From: UBA1447 sp964627535
GTDB lineage: Bacteria; Bacillota; Clostridia; Oscillospirales; Acutalibacteraceae
DNA length: 64,000 nt
Assembly (NCBI GenBank): GCA_964627535.1
Contig: CAZVJW010000017.1
Coordinates: 10,128 to 74,127 of the forward strand
Direction: 5' to 3'
The notes under the pieces are model-generated. The model was not told the DNA's origin and did no database searches. It worked only from the letters and a program-made list of their open reading frames with translations. The position numbers were made by a program, and so were the translations under genes. This document shows positions 26,628 to 34,664 of the stretch, piece after piece. How positions within the stretch are numbered: the stretch's first letter is position 1; each line of letters starts with the position of its first letter.

Positions 26628-27389
26628 ATGATAAACATAACGGTTTGGAACGAAAGCACTCATAAAGGAGAAAGAGGCGGTGCGTATCCCAACGGCATGA
26701 ACGCGGCAATTAAAGAGATTTTTGACGGCAAAGGGGAATATGCCGTTACAACTGCGCTGCTCGACGACCCGGATCAGGGGCTGCCGGACGAGGTGCTTAA
26801 CAATACCGATGTGCTGTTTTGGTGGGGGCACTGCAGGCACGACGAGGTGAAAGACGAGCTCGTCGAAAAGGTTTGCAAAAGAGTGCAAGACGGCATGGGT
26901 GCCATCATTCTTCATTCCGGACACTACTCCAAGGTCTTTCAAAAGCTGATGGGTACACTTTGCTCCCTGCGCTGGCGTGAGCAAAAGGGTGAGGCGGAAA
27001 GAGTATGGACAACAGACCCGTATCACCCGATAGCCAAGGGCGTCACACAGGGGTTCAGGCTGGACGGGGAGGAAATGTACGGCGAGTATTTCGACATCCC
27101 GAAGCCGGATGCCGTGGTGTTTACCGGCTGGTTTTCTGGCGGTGAAGTTATCCGAAGCGGCTGCACCTTTACCCGCGGGCAGGGCAGGATCTTTTATTTT
27201 CAGCCCGGCCATGAATCATTTCCGATATACTATAACGTGAATATACGGCAGATAATTGAAAACGCTGTTTTATGGGTAACAAAGCATGACAGTGGAGAAA
27301 GCGGGTTTAAGCCGGACGGAGACTGCATCCATGCAAAGGTTTCTCCCGAAACGATAAAAGCACCCGGCAAAAAAAGATTTTTTAAATAA
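26628..27389 (+). CDS. ThuA-like domain protein
   Basis: 253 residues with a start after GAAAGAAGGGCTG. Family marks: ITVWNESTHKGE, VLFWWGHCRHDEV, GMGAIILHSGHYSKVF, WREQKGEAERVW, FTGWFSGGEVIRSGCTFTRGQGRIFYFQPGHE. ThuA proteins have a class I glutaminase-like fold without its nucleophile and are linked to trehalose or other sugar utilisation; one role is 3-keto-sugar metabolism in related families. Substrate here is unknown. It lies alone between the barstar gene and a mobile element. Confidence 0.88.
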   Translation: MINITVWNESTHKGERGGAYPNGMNAAIKEIFDGKGEYAVTTALLDDPDQGLPDEVLNNTDVLFWWGHCRHDEVKDELVEKVCKRVQDGMGAIILHSGHYSKVFQKLMGTLCSLRWREQKGEAERVWTTDPYHPIAKGVTQGFRLDGEEMYGEYFDIPKPDAVVFTGWFSGGEVIRSGCTFTRGQGRIFYFQPGHESFPIYYNVNIRQIIENAVLWVTKHDSGESGFKPDGDCIHAKVSPETIKAPGKKRFFK

Positions 27390-27411
27390 TACTAATATCG
27401 GGCAAGCGTCA

Positions 27412-27563
27412 TACTAATTCACGATTGAAAAACCTCTAAAAAATCAAGCATTAACCTTTGACAAATGGGTTTTTGTGCCGAATTTTTAGCTATGTTTAAA
27501 GAGGGATTAGTATTATGAGGTTTTGTGCGGATTTTTTAGTTAGGTTTATATGAGTAATTAGTA
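27412..27563. mobile_element. Composite TACTAATT element (subtype A interrupted by B), 152 bp
   Basis: The left 40 bases are subtype A (TACTAATTCACGATTG), the middle is the right part of subtype B ending GGGATTAGTA (27512), and the right 51 bases are subtype A again (TTATGAGG...GAGTAATTAGTA). Outer flanks TCA and TCC. It is explained by insertion of B at the internal TTA of A, then a deletion between the shared AATCAAGCA stretches. Confidence 0.8.
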
Positions 27564-27569
27564 TCCTGA

Positions 27570-28133
27570 TCATTCTCTGATTGCTTTTTCTTTTTGAAGC
27601 TGTTTGATTTTTTTCCTGATAGAAGAACCTAATCTGAAAAACAAGAAACCGATTAACATCAGCAAACATCCAAGTATCAGGTTTACGGGTGAAAATTCTC
27701 CCGGACTTCTGCTGAAACTCAAATCAACCGACCCGATAACAACATTGAGTAGCCCTATAATAAATTCCAACCACATAAAGGCTAACCAGAAATTATTTAT
27801 CCTTTTATAATGTTTTATTTTCGATTCAATATCGGAGTAAATATCAAACAGGCCTTCCGATGTTTTCTTTCTCAGGTAAATCCAGCGCATATAGGACGCA
27901 ATACATTCGACTCCGTTTTCTTCCAGGAACTTAATGTATGCTATGCTCTCGGCATGGGTTGGCGTTTTTTCCAAAAGTTCAATTCTATAGGTGTATTCGT
28001 TATTCGGCGCGTCTGCAAAAACATACCTGCACCAAGAATAATCCGAAAGAGCCATGCCCTTGGCTGACATCTCATTGAGCCAATTCTCTTCTTTTTCATA
28101 ATTCCAGTAAGGCTTGCGGACAATGTGTTTCAT
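27570..28133 (-). CDS. DUF2812 domain-containing membrane protein
   Basis: 187 residues on the minus strand. The soluble N-terminal region carries the DUF2812 pattern EKEENWLNEMSAKGMALSDY and ENGVECIASYMRWIYLRKK. Two C-terminal hydrophobic segments (LAFMWLEFIIGLLNVVIG and LILGCLLMLIGFLFFRLG) end in a basic tail. Proteins of this family are usually encoded beside PadR regulators, as here; its start codon overlaps the PadR stop by four bases, implying coupled translation. Function unknown. Confidence 0.9.
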   Translation of the reverse strand: MKHIVRKPYWNYEKEENWLNEMSAKGMALSDYSWCRYVFADAPNNEYTYRIELLEKTPTHAESIAYIKFLEENGVECIASYMRWIYLRKKTSEGLFDIYSDIESKIKHYKRINNFWLAFMWLEFIIGLLNVVIGSVDLSFSRSPGEFSPVNLILGCLLMLIGFLFFRLGSSIRKKIKQLQKEKAIRE

Positions 28134-28459
28134 AATGCTTTCCCCCCCGAAATTTTCTCCCCATTGGCAATCAATTCTTGCAGTCTTGATATTTCGCCCA
28201 GAACAACAGCTTTGCCTGAAGAGGTTATCAGGTACTCTTTTTTACGGGAATCCTTTTCGCCCTCTATCGCCGTTATCCAGTTTTTTTCAAGCAAAGTATT
28301 GATTGCGCCGTACAAGGTACCTGCACCGAGATTTACCCGCTGACCGCTCAGTTCTTTTACGGTTTGCATAATGCCGTAACCGTGCATGGGGGAATAAAGC
28401 GAAAGTAAAATATAATATACCGCTTCTGTCAAAGCCCCTCTTTCCGTACTCTCACCCAA
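28130..28459 (-). CDS. PadR-family transcriptional regulator
   Basis: 109 residues from TTG 28459, preceded by GGAGGTGA with a five-base spacer. PadR winged-helix marks: LTEAVYYILLSLYSPMHGYGIMQTV, the recognition region LGAGTLYGAINTLLEKNWI, and DSRKKEYLITSSGKAVV. It is predicted to control itself and the overlapping DUF2812 gene; a palindrome lies between the -35 and -10 boxes of its consensus promoter. Confidence 0.93.
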   Translation of the reverse strand: MGESTERGALTEAVYYILLSLYSPMHGYGIMQTVKELSGQRVNLGAGTLYGAINTLLEKNWITAIEGEKDSRKKEYLITSSGKAVVLGEISRLQELIANGEKISGGKAL

Positions 28460-28511
28460 GAATATCACCTCCAATTATTACGGTAGCCGTTATATCGGCT
28501 TCCGTAATATT

Positions 28512-28540
28512 ATTATATCGGCAGGCGATATAGTTGTCAA
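28512..28540 (-). promoter_or_regulatory. Consensus promoter with embedded palindromic operator (PadR)
   Basis: On the minus strand TTGACA (28540-28535), 17 bp, TATAAT (28517-28512), both exact. The palindrome TATATCG-5nt-CGATATA occupies 28514-28532, covering the spacer and part of the -10. This fits autorepression by the PadR encoded just downstream. Confidence 0.88.
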
Positions 28541-28547
28541 GTGTTTT

Positions 28548-28599
28548 TTAAAAAAATTTTTATCCCGCCGGAGTTGACGATATCAATCCGGCGGGATAA
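28548..28599 (-). terminator. Intrinsic terminator of the HAAS-protein operon
   Basis: An 11-bp perfect stem, TATCCCGCCGG (28561-28571) with CCGGCGGGATA (28588-28598). Read on the minus strand it is followed by a run of A's then T's (28560-28548). Confidence 0.88.
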
Positions 28600-28624
28600 G
28601 CCTTGCTGTTAAGTGCTGCTGCAA

Positions 28625-29644
28625 TTATTTGCTTAGACTGTATTTTACGGATTTTGCAATGGTGGTAAGGGTATCCACCACACAGCCGAATACAGCAATC
28701 CACGCAAAATAGTGCGGTACCCGGTTCCAATGGTAGGCAATATCAAAATCCGTCGGCATTTCAAAACCCTGCACCGCCTGCATCTGCGTAATAAAATCCG
28801 CGTTCCATATCGCTGCCGAACCGAACACAAAAAGTGTAATAATCAGCGAAGCAATATTGATAACCGTAATGGCCGTCGCGAGTTTCAAATTGTATTTTTC
28901 AATCACCAACCTGAAGATTTCCTTCACAATGCCAAGCGCAAAAATTACATTGATGAGCGGCAGCATGCTTTTTAAAACCGTCATGTCAAATACCGGAATA
29001 TATGAATGCGTTTCCCCGAACCAATGGATACCGAATATTTCCGGCACGGCGTTGAAAATCAATAGCGCCAGGATTGTAAATACGATACCCGCTATCGGTT
29101 CGCCCTTTCTGATTCTTGCTTTTTCCGCCGGCACTTCCGGCAGTTCTTTGGGGTTCCAAGTTTTATCTTCTTCGTCAATTTTAGCGTTGTACTTCTGCAT
29201 AACGGCAAAAATAATGGTCACCCAGCCGAACGCCTGGAAAAGAGCGGCAATCAAGTCCGAAAAGGAATTGCCGATGTAGGCTAACAGATTTTCCCGTTCG
29301 CCTGCTAATCCGATTGACAGCGCAATCGTCAAGCCGCCCGCCACTGCTGCCAGCACAATTTTCAGCACCATCATATACAGGCTGAAATAATCGGGTCCAA
29401 TCAGGTAGTTCTTTGTACCCCTGTACTTAGCAGCCAGTTCAGACGGTTTGCCGAGTTCGAGCAGAACGGTTTCAACATCTTTTTTTGAAGGCTCATCGCC
29501 TGCGTTCTTTTCCGACAGCATATCTTCGATAAGGCCTCTGAGTTCTTTTTCAATATCGCCTCTTTGCTCTTTGGGCAGCCGTTTTGTAATCGCATATAAA
29601 TAGCGCTCGGTTAAATCGGAACCGTTTTTATTGCTGTTTTCCAT
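28625..29644 (-). CDS. HAAS-domain multi-pass membrane protein
   Basis: 339 residues from ATG 29644; AGGAGG lies nine bases upstream inside the end of the PadR gene. The N-terminal HAAS-type region (LTERYLYAITKRLPKEQRGDIEKELRGLIEDML and PSKKDVETVLLELGKPSELAAKY) is followed by about six membrane helices. HAAS proteins are co-encoded with PadR regulators in Firmicutes; some sense or transduce envelope signals, but the role is mostly unknown. The stop of PadR and this start are one base apart, so they are translationally coupled. Confidence 0.88.
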   Translation of the reverse strand: MENSNKNGSDLTERYLYAITKRLPKEQRGDIEKELRGLIEDMLSEKNAGDEPSKKDVETVLLELGKPSELAAKYRGTKNYLIGPDYFSLYMMVLKIVLAAVAGGLTIALSIGLAGERENLLAYIGNSFSDLIAALFQAFGWVTIIFAVMQKYNAKIDEEDKTWNPKELPEVPAEKARIRKGEPIAGIVFTILALLIFNAVPEIFGIHWFGETHSYIPVFDMTVLKSMLPLINVIFALGIVKEIFRLVIEKYNLKLATAITVINIASLIITLFVFGSAAIWNADFITQMQAVQGFEMPTDFDIAYHWNRVPHYFAWIAVFGCVVDTLTTIAKSVKYSLSK

Positions 29645-29645
29645 T

Positions 29646-29993
29646 TCAATTTTCCTCCTCATTGATGAGATTGTCTAAACTTTCTGTCATAGTCTTCCAT
29701 TCGGTACACATTTGTCTGTAAATTTTCTTGCCGTTTTCGCTGAGCACATAATACTTGCGCGGCTTGGTACCCGTTGTTTCCCACTCACTCGTGAGCAGTT
29801 CCTGCTTTTCCAACCGGCGCAGCAGCGGATACAAGGTTCCGGGTTCGATCGGTATGCCTTTCGCTTCCAGGCTTTCAACAAGCGCATAACCGTATTTCGG
29901 GCTCATAAGCTGGCTTAAAAGGCTGATGGTTATGGTTCCTCGCCTGAGTTCAGACACCAAACCCTGAACAAAATCCTGTCCTTCTTCACTCAT
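29646..29993 (-). CDS. PadR-family transcriptional regulator
   Basis: 115 residues; GAGGTGAT lies five bases before ATG. Winged-helix features: ISLLSQLMSPKYGYALVESLEAKGIPIEPGTLYPLLRRLEKQELL and GTKPRKYYVLSENGKKIY, typical of PadR subfamily 2. First gene of a two-gene operon with the HAAS membrane protein and probably its repressor. Confidence 0.94.
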   Translation of the reverse strand: MSEEGQDFVQGLVSELRRGTITISLLSQLMSPKYGYALVESLEAKGIPIEPGTLYPLLRRLEKQELLTSEWETTGTKPRKYYVLSENGKKIYRQMCTEWKTMTESLDNLINEEEN

Positions 29994-30012
29994 AATGGAT
30001 CACCTCGTCTGT

Positions 30013-30042
30013 ATTATACTGTATGGCGCACACTATTGTCAA
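30013..30042 (-). promoter_or_regulatory. Promoter of the PadR-HAAS operon
   Basis: On the minus strand TTGACA (30042-30037), 18 bp, TATAAT (30018-30013). Exact hexamers 20 bases before the PadR start. Confidence 0.8.
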
Positions 30043-30113
30043 TACTTTATTATTAAAATATTTCGATTTTTTTAATTTATTTGCCACATGAGCTGTTTGT
30101 TATACGAATCTCC

Positions 30114-30266
30114 ATTCAAAAGATTGATAAAATCTATCTTTTGAATCCGCTGTCTTTAGACAGCGGGGCAGCAAATTGCTGCTGAAGATGCCGTTCAATG
30201 CTATCTGACAGCGGTTTTTGCCGCAGAAGCAAGCTTGCTTGCTGATTGAAAATGTATTTACATTTT
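30114..30266. other. Array of consecutive short hairpins, unknown
   Basis: In about 150 bases: ATTCAAAAGAT (30114-30124) with ATCTTTTGAAT (30136-30146); CCGCTGTC with GACAGCGG around TTTA (30147-30166); GCAGCAA with TTGCTGC (30068-offset positions 30168-30182); GCGG with CCGC (30211-30224); the palindrome AAGCAAGCTTGCTT (30227-30240); and AAAATGTA with TACATTTT (30249-30266). It could be a structured RNA or the remains of palindromic repeats. No protein frame of note covers it. Confidence 0.5.
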
Positions 30267-30332
30267 TAATGCATAACAGTATTATATAATTCAGGTGAAA
30301 AGGAGTGTCTTCTATGTCAAAAACAAAAACAA

Positions 30333-30624
30333 TCTGTACCATCCCGAACTCGCCGTGAAGGGTTTCTGGAGTGTTTTCTTCTTGAAAAAGAAGCTTGATG
30401 AAATGAGGACAGCGGGCATATTGCCAATTCAGAAGTTTATACTAACCACCGATAAAACGCATTGAATCTTTGCGGTCTTTTATGCGCCGAACTGCGTTGT
30501 CCTCCTTGCCTTGCGACAGCAAAGCATCGTCGTCCGCCTTGTGCAGCACAAAAAATCATCGCAAATCTAATAACGCTTTTCATCGGTGGTTAGTATTAGT
30601 TTTCCGCTTTTCATGATGAATGGA
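30333..30624 (+). pseudogene. Fragment of a GH20-like gene, interrupted by a mobile element
   Basis: Bases 30340-30436 and 30599-30624 match the gene at 39594-40517 over the stretch encoding HPELAVKGSWSVDFLKKKLDEMRVAGITPIPKLNFSASHDEWMG, with several substitutions. The two parts are separated only by the 156-bp element at 30440-30595. It has no start and no downstream part, so it is a decayed partial duplicate. Confidence 0.8.
30440..30595. mobile_element. 156-bp element (family C), TSD TTA, in a gene remnant
   Basis: Starts TACTAACCACCGATAAAACG and ends CGGTGGTTAGTA. Flanked by TTA at 30437-30439 and 30596-30598. The paralogous gene near 39896 reads GAAGCTTAATTTTTCC without the element, giving the empty site. 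Confidence 0.93.
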
Positions 30625-30677
30625 TAGGCTGTTTTAATAATTCGCCGGGCTGCAAAATCAGTCTCCGGTTTTCTGTG

Positions 30678-30706
30678 TTGATTATTTATGTTACAAAAGG
30701 TAAAAT
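30678..30706 (+). promoter_or_regulatory. Probable promoter of the (alpha/alpha)6 glycosidase
   Basis: TTGATT (30678-30683), 17 bp, TAAAAT (30701-30706), 67 bases before the chosen start. Confidence 0.5.
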
Positions 30707-30772
30707 ATAAAGCAGACAATGATTATGCTGTTAACAGCCTCTGCAGATGTAGATCAAGAAGGAATAACATTA

Positions 30773-32833
30773 ATGGAAGCTTTTGACCTCAAAAGAACGA
30801 TGGGTAAATTTGCATTAAACGGCGAAAGAAATATTTTGCTGGAAAATGATTTCGGTATTGCGAACGGAACAATCACCGCCGGAATAAACTACAGCGAGGT
30901 TTTTTCAGTCAGCGGTTTGTGGGCGCCGCCGTTCGTTAGTTCCGATTTTTTATTTAACATAAGGATGTTCGGCGAAAAAGTAAAAACAAGCGGATATGAA
31001 TGGCTTCCCTTTACGGTGAAAAGAAAAGGGACACTTTACGGTGTTGATGTTGCAAGTTCGACAGTACTGATTCCGGATAAAAGGGCTTTTGTTGTTGAAA
31101 TCAAACTTTTTAATCGGCGACAGGATTCTGTAACGGTGCCGGTATCATTGTTTATCCGGGGCGGGATGGATTATGTGCTTCAATGGGATTTCCAGCGGCC
31201 TGCGGGTACAAAAAGCTTCCATTTGTTTGCGGAAAAAAGCAGTCTCATAAAAGCTAACGGCAGCCGACGCATGATAATCGGAACCGACATTGAAAACATT
31301 TTTTGGTTTGATTCTGTCAGCACATGGAACACGGAAATCACTTTGACGCCGGGAAGCAAATTCAGCTGTCATATAGTTGTCGTACTCGGCGAAAAAGATA
31401 AAACATTTGAAGATTACGAAGAAATTATCGCCAATCCGCAAAAAGCCATTAGGCTCGCGCGAAATGATTTTAAAAAGCGTGTTAAGGAGTTGTTTGAAAA
31501 ACTACCTGTATTTAAGGCTTCCGACAAGAGGCTGACAGCGTTTTATTACCGTTCTCTTGTTCACTATTTAACCAACAGATGGCAGGTTTCAGAGTTCGCG
31601 CTGAACCCATTTTTTTCCACCGGCAGCATAAAGGGTGGATGCCTTCTGAGCTATTTGTGGGATTTTTCCGAAGGATGGGAACTGCATCCGCTGTTTGACG
31701 CGCCAGCTCTGAAAGAGCATATTAAACAATATTTAAAAATTGATATAACATCCTGCTTCAGTTTTGACCCTATAAACGGTAAAGCAGTCGGACCGTGGTA
31801 TCCGGTTAATCAGGAAAAAATTATCGGACTCATATATTACTATGTTTTAAATACCGGTGAAACCGGATTCTTAAACGAAACAGTCAATGGCAGGACGGTG
31901 CTTAATTGGGCAATTTACCACGCAACCTTTTGGGACAAGAAAAACGGTGAGGCTGAGCTTTATGATTACGGGCTTGAAGGGGAACATCATCTTGAATTGA
32001 GGCGCGGCTACCCATACCACGGAAAAATGCCTGACCTTAACGCGAGAAGAGTTCAAAGCTATATTCGGGTCTTTGAACTGTCCGAAGTTGCCGGCTGTCC
32101 TATGCGGTTTCTTTCTGACCGCGCCGAAGAATTGAAAAAGCTGATTAAACTGGAACTTTGGAACCCGGAAGAAAAGTGGTTCGACTTTATTATCAACAGC
32201 GGTAAACAAACAAGGCTCACGGTCCAGATGTATAAACTAATCGGCAGTCCCGTTCTCGATGCGGAAGAAGTAAAAGGCCTGTTAAGCCATTTGAATGAGG
32301 AAGAATTCCTTTCGGCTTACGGTTTGCACAGCCTATCCAAAAAAGATCCCGCCTACGACCCGGCCGATATTGACAACGGCGGACCTGGGAGCTGTTCGGT
32401 CTTCCCGCCGCAGATTATTGAGCGCCTATATAAAGCCGGTCTTCCGGTTGTAGCCGAAGATGTTTTACAGCGGATTCTTTGGTGGGGCACCAGGGTGCCT
32501 TACTGGGGCGACTCTTTCACCGCCGACCACATCGGTTATCGCAGCGATACTCCCTTGCAGTGCACAATCGGCGGGGTGGCCGGCGCGCAGATGATCATCT
32601 TCGGGATGTTCGGGGTAAGCGTCATGCCTGACGGAAACATCAGCTTCAAGCCGAGTGCTCCTTCTTTTTCAAGGGACATTTCACTCAAAGGGCTGAGAAT
32701 AATGGGCAAGACCTTTGATGTTATTGTTACAGGCACCGAAATTACAGTCAGCGATGGCATCCTTACACAAGCGTTTAACGCCGGGGAAGAATGCGTGTAT
32801 ATCGTTGAAAACGGCAGCTTCGTCTGCCGGTAA
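30773..32833 (+). CDS. (alpha/alpha)6-barrel glycoside hydrolase, MGH1/GH63-like
   Basis: 686 residues from ATG 30773, nine bases after AAGAAGGA; Mets further upstream lack a site. A beta-sandwich-like N-terminal part (about 1-240) precedes a helical barrel with LWDFSEGWELHPLFD, GPWYPVNQEKIIGLIYYYV, DNGGPGSCSVFPPQIIERL and ILWWGTRVPYWGDSFTADH, which resemble trehalase/GH63-type active-site loops rich in Trp, Asp and Glu. The exact family is uncertain. No signal peptide, so it likely acts on imported oligosaccharides. It opens the carbohydrate region. Confidence 0.75.
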   Translation: MEAFDLKRTMGKFALNGERNILLENDFGIANGTITAGINYSEVFSVSGLWAPPFVSSDFLFNIRMFGEKVKTSGYEWLPFTVKRKGTLYGVDVASSTVLIPDKRAFVVEIKLFNRRQDSVTVPVSLFIRGGMDYVLQWDFQRPAGTKSFHLFAEKSSLIKANGSRRMIIGTDIENIFWFDSVSTWNTEITLTPGSKFSCHIVVVLGEKDKTFEDYEEIIANPQKAIRLARNDFKKRVKELFEKLPVFKASDKRLTAFYYRSLVHYLTNRWQVSEFALNPFFSTGSIKGGCLLSYLWDFSEGWELHPLFDAPALKEHIKQYLKIDITSCFSFDPINGKAVGPWYPVNQEKIIGLIYYYVLNTGETGFLNETVNGRTVLNWAIYHATFWDKKNGEAELYDYGLEGEHHLELRRGYPYHGKMPDLNARRVQSYIRVFELSEVAGCPMRFLSDRAEELKKLIKLELWNPEEKWFDFIINSGKQTRLTVQMYKLIGSPVLDAEEVKGLLSHLNEEEFLSAYGLHSLSKKDPAYDPADIDNGGPGSCSVFPPQIIERLYKAGLPVVAEDVLQRILWWGTRVPYWGDSFTADHIGYRSDTPLQCTIGGVAGAQMIIFGMFGVSVMPDGNISFKPSAPSFSRDISLKGLRIMGKTFDVIVTGTEITVSDGILTQAFNAGEECVYIVENGSFVCR

Positions 32834-32870
32834 ACAGTCATGATCGTAAAACTTCATCGGGAGGAATGGT

Positions 32871-33389
32871 ATGCTGCATCTGGAATTCCCCGAAAAACGC
32901 CACGAAAAAATGTGGCGCGAAATTGTCGCCGAGTTTCAAAATAATGGCGAGAAGATTGTTCCGTACGCCTTGACCTTGGGGTTAAGCGATTATGATGAAT
33001 TTTTGGAAAAGACGAACGGGTGTCACAATAACACCGATGTCGCCGCGAACTGGGTACCCGCCTCTACTTATTTCCTTCTGGATGGCAAGGGTGAAAAAAT
33101 TATTGGTGCCGTCAATATACGCCATCGGCTTAATGATTACCTTTTAAACCGGGGTGGTAATATCGGATACGGCATAGCGCCTTCCGAGCGGAGAAAGGGC
33201 TGCGCGACAATAATGCTTGCGCTGGCTTTGGATAAATGCAGGGAATTCGGGCTGGAAAAGGTGCTGATCAGTTGTGACAAAATCAACACCGCTTCCGCAA
33301 AAACCATAACGAACAACGGCGGTGTTTTGGAAAACGAGGTGACCGAGGATGACGGCAATGTTTTCCAGCGGTATTGGATTGATCTATAA
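32871..33389 (+). CDS. GNAT-family N-acetyltransferase
   Basis: 172 residues, GGGAGGAATGGT before the ATG. The acetyl-CoA-binding A motif is GYGIAPSERRKGCATIMLALALDKC, preceded by LDGKGEKIIGAVNIRHRLND and followed by KINTASAKTITNNGGVLENEV. The layout is that of RimI-like small-molecule or peptide acetyltransferases; substrate unknown. Confidence 0.92.
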   Translation: MLHLEFPEKRHEKMWREIVAEFQNNGEKIVPYALTLGLSDYDEFLEKTNGCHNNTDVAANWVPASTYFLLDGKGEKIIGAVNIRHRLNDYLLNRGGNIGYGIAPSERRKGCATIMLALALDKCREFGLEKVLISCDKINTASAKTITNNGGVLENEVTEDDGNVFQRYWIDL

Positions 33390-33436
33390 AATCAAAAACT
33401 GCTTGCGTAAACAAAAAGTTATAACAGGAGAAAAGT

Positions 33437-33808
33437 ATGGATACAGATAAAATCACATTTACAACTGTTGATGAATACATTGAACAATTCCCTACTGAAA
33501 TCCGGGAGAAACTTCAACAAATAAGAGCCGTTATCAAAGAAGCGGCGCCGGAAGCGACGGAAAAAATCGGTTACCAAATGCCGGCTTTTTATTTAAACGG
33601 GAGTCTGGTCTACTTTGCTGCTTTCAAACATCATATAGGTTTTTATCCGGCTCCCAGAGGAATCGAAGTTTTTAAGGAGGAATTGTCGCAATACAAAGGC
33701 GCCAAAGGTTCTGTGCAGTTTCCTTTGGATAAACCCTTGCCGTTGGATTTAATTAGCCGGATTGTAAAGTTCAGAGTTGCCGAAAATATGAAGAAAGCGG
33801 AAGGATGA
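33437..33808 (+). CDS. DUF1801 (YdhG-like) protein
   Basis: 123 residues. Typical pattern: TVDEYIEQFPTEIREKLQQIRAVIKEAAPEATEKIGYQMPAFYLNG and YFAAFKHHIGFYPAPRGIEVF, QFPLDKPLPLDLISRIVKFRV. The family is sometimes called an iron-chaperone-like (frataxin-fold) group; a precise role is unknown. Its TGA overlaps the next start as ATGA. Confidence 0.93.
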   Translation: MDTDKITFTTVDEYIEQFPTEIREKLQQIRAVIKEAAPEATEKIGYQMPAFYLNGSLVYFAAFKHHIGFYPAPRGIEVFKEELSQYKGAKGSVQFPLDKPLPLDLISRIVKFRVAENMKKAEG

Positions 33809-34245
33809 AAATAATGATGTCTTTATGGAGCGAACTGTACCCTCAGGAAAAGCAGCCGGACTTCAACGACTTTACCGGTTTCGTGAATTCGCCGCTTTGG
33901 AACAAGTTTCATGAACTGCTGCAAAAGGAATATAAAACGGCTCCAAAAATCGAATACAGCAAATGCTCCGCACAAAGAGGCTGGAATATCAAGTATAAGA
34001 AGAGCGGAAAGTCCTTATGCACGCTTTATCCGATGGAAAATTATTTTATAGCGCTTGTTGTTATCAATGAAAAAATGAAGCCCCGGGCGGGTCTGGTTAT
34101 AAACGAATGCGGCGAATATCTGCAGGATTTATTCATGAGAACTCCTTTTTCCTGCGGCGGTCAATGGATGATGATACATGTAAGTGATAAGCTGATTTTT
34201 GAAGATTTGATGAAGCTGATTTTCGTGCGTTCAAAGTACGGATGA
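33805..34245 (+). CDS. DUF3788 domain-containing protein
   Basis: 146 residues, overlapping DUF1801 by four bases. The body matches DUF3788 (KCSAQRGWNIKYKKSGKSLCTLYPMENYFIALVVI and GGQWMMIHV). Function unknown. Commonly found beside DUF1801 and YdeI-like genes, forming a small-protein cluster as here. Confidence 0.88.
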   Translation: MKIMMSLWSELYPQEKQPDFNDFTGFVNSPLWNKFHELLQKEYKTAPKIEYSKCSAQRGWNIKYKKSGKSLCTLYPMENYFIALVVINEKMKPRAGLVINECGEYLQDLFMRTPFSCGGQWMMIHVSDKLIFEDLMKLIFVRSKYG

Positions 34246-34281
34246 ATAAACTAAAAGGAATGTTATCGGAGATGTAAACTT

Positions 34282-34527
34282 ATGTCAAGAGAACGGTATC
34301 CAATACCGGATTTCATAAAGAATGCTTTGGCGGAAAACGGTTTGACGGCTGCCTACGAAAGCAGGCCTCCTTATCAAAGAAATGATTATATCGGGTGGAT
34401 TACGAGAGCCAAACTTGAAGAAACAAAGCAAAAAAGGCTGAGGCAAATGATCGATGAGCTTCAGCGGGGTGACAGCTATATGAAGATGAGCTTTAACCCG
34501 AAAGCTGTTAATACTAATTACTTATAA
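34282..34527 (+). CDS. YdeI/OmpD-associated family protein, 3' end altered by a mobile element
   Basis: 81 residues. The part IPDFIKNALAENGLTAAYESRPPYQRNDYIGWITRAKLEETKQKRLRQMIDEL is the typical C-terminal helical piece of YdeI/bacteriocin-protection proteins; only that piece is present. The last residues (NTNYL) and stop are encoded by the mobile element inserted at 34512. Removing the element restores ...AVK followed by TGA, so the natural protein was three residues shorter. Role unknown. Confidence 0.8.
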   Translation: MSRERYPIPDFIKNALAENGLTAAYESRPPYQRNDYIGWITRAKLEETKQKRLRQMIDELQRGDSYMKMSFNPKAVNTNYL

Positions 34528-34644
34528 AAACCTAACTAAAAACACGCGAAAAACAGCATAATACTATTCTGCATTAAAATGGAGAATAGTATAGATCAAA
34601 GCTTTTGCTTGATTTTTTAGAGGTTTTTAAATCGTGAATTAGTA
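34512..34644 (-). mobile_element. TACTAATT-family element, subtype A long (133 bp), TSD TAA
   Basis: Inverted copy: starts TACTAATTACTTATAAAAAC and ends AATCGTGAATTAGTA. Flanks TAA at 34509-34511 and 34645-34647. It contains the nested 30-bp palindrome. Confidence 0.92.
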
Positions 34645-34664
34645 TAAGTGAAAGGAACAATATC

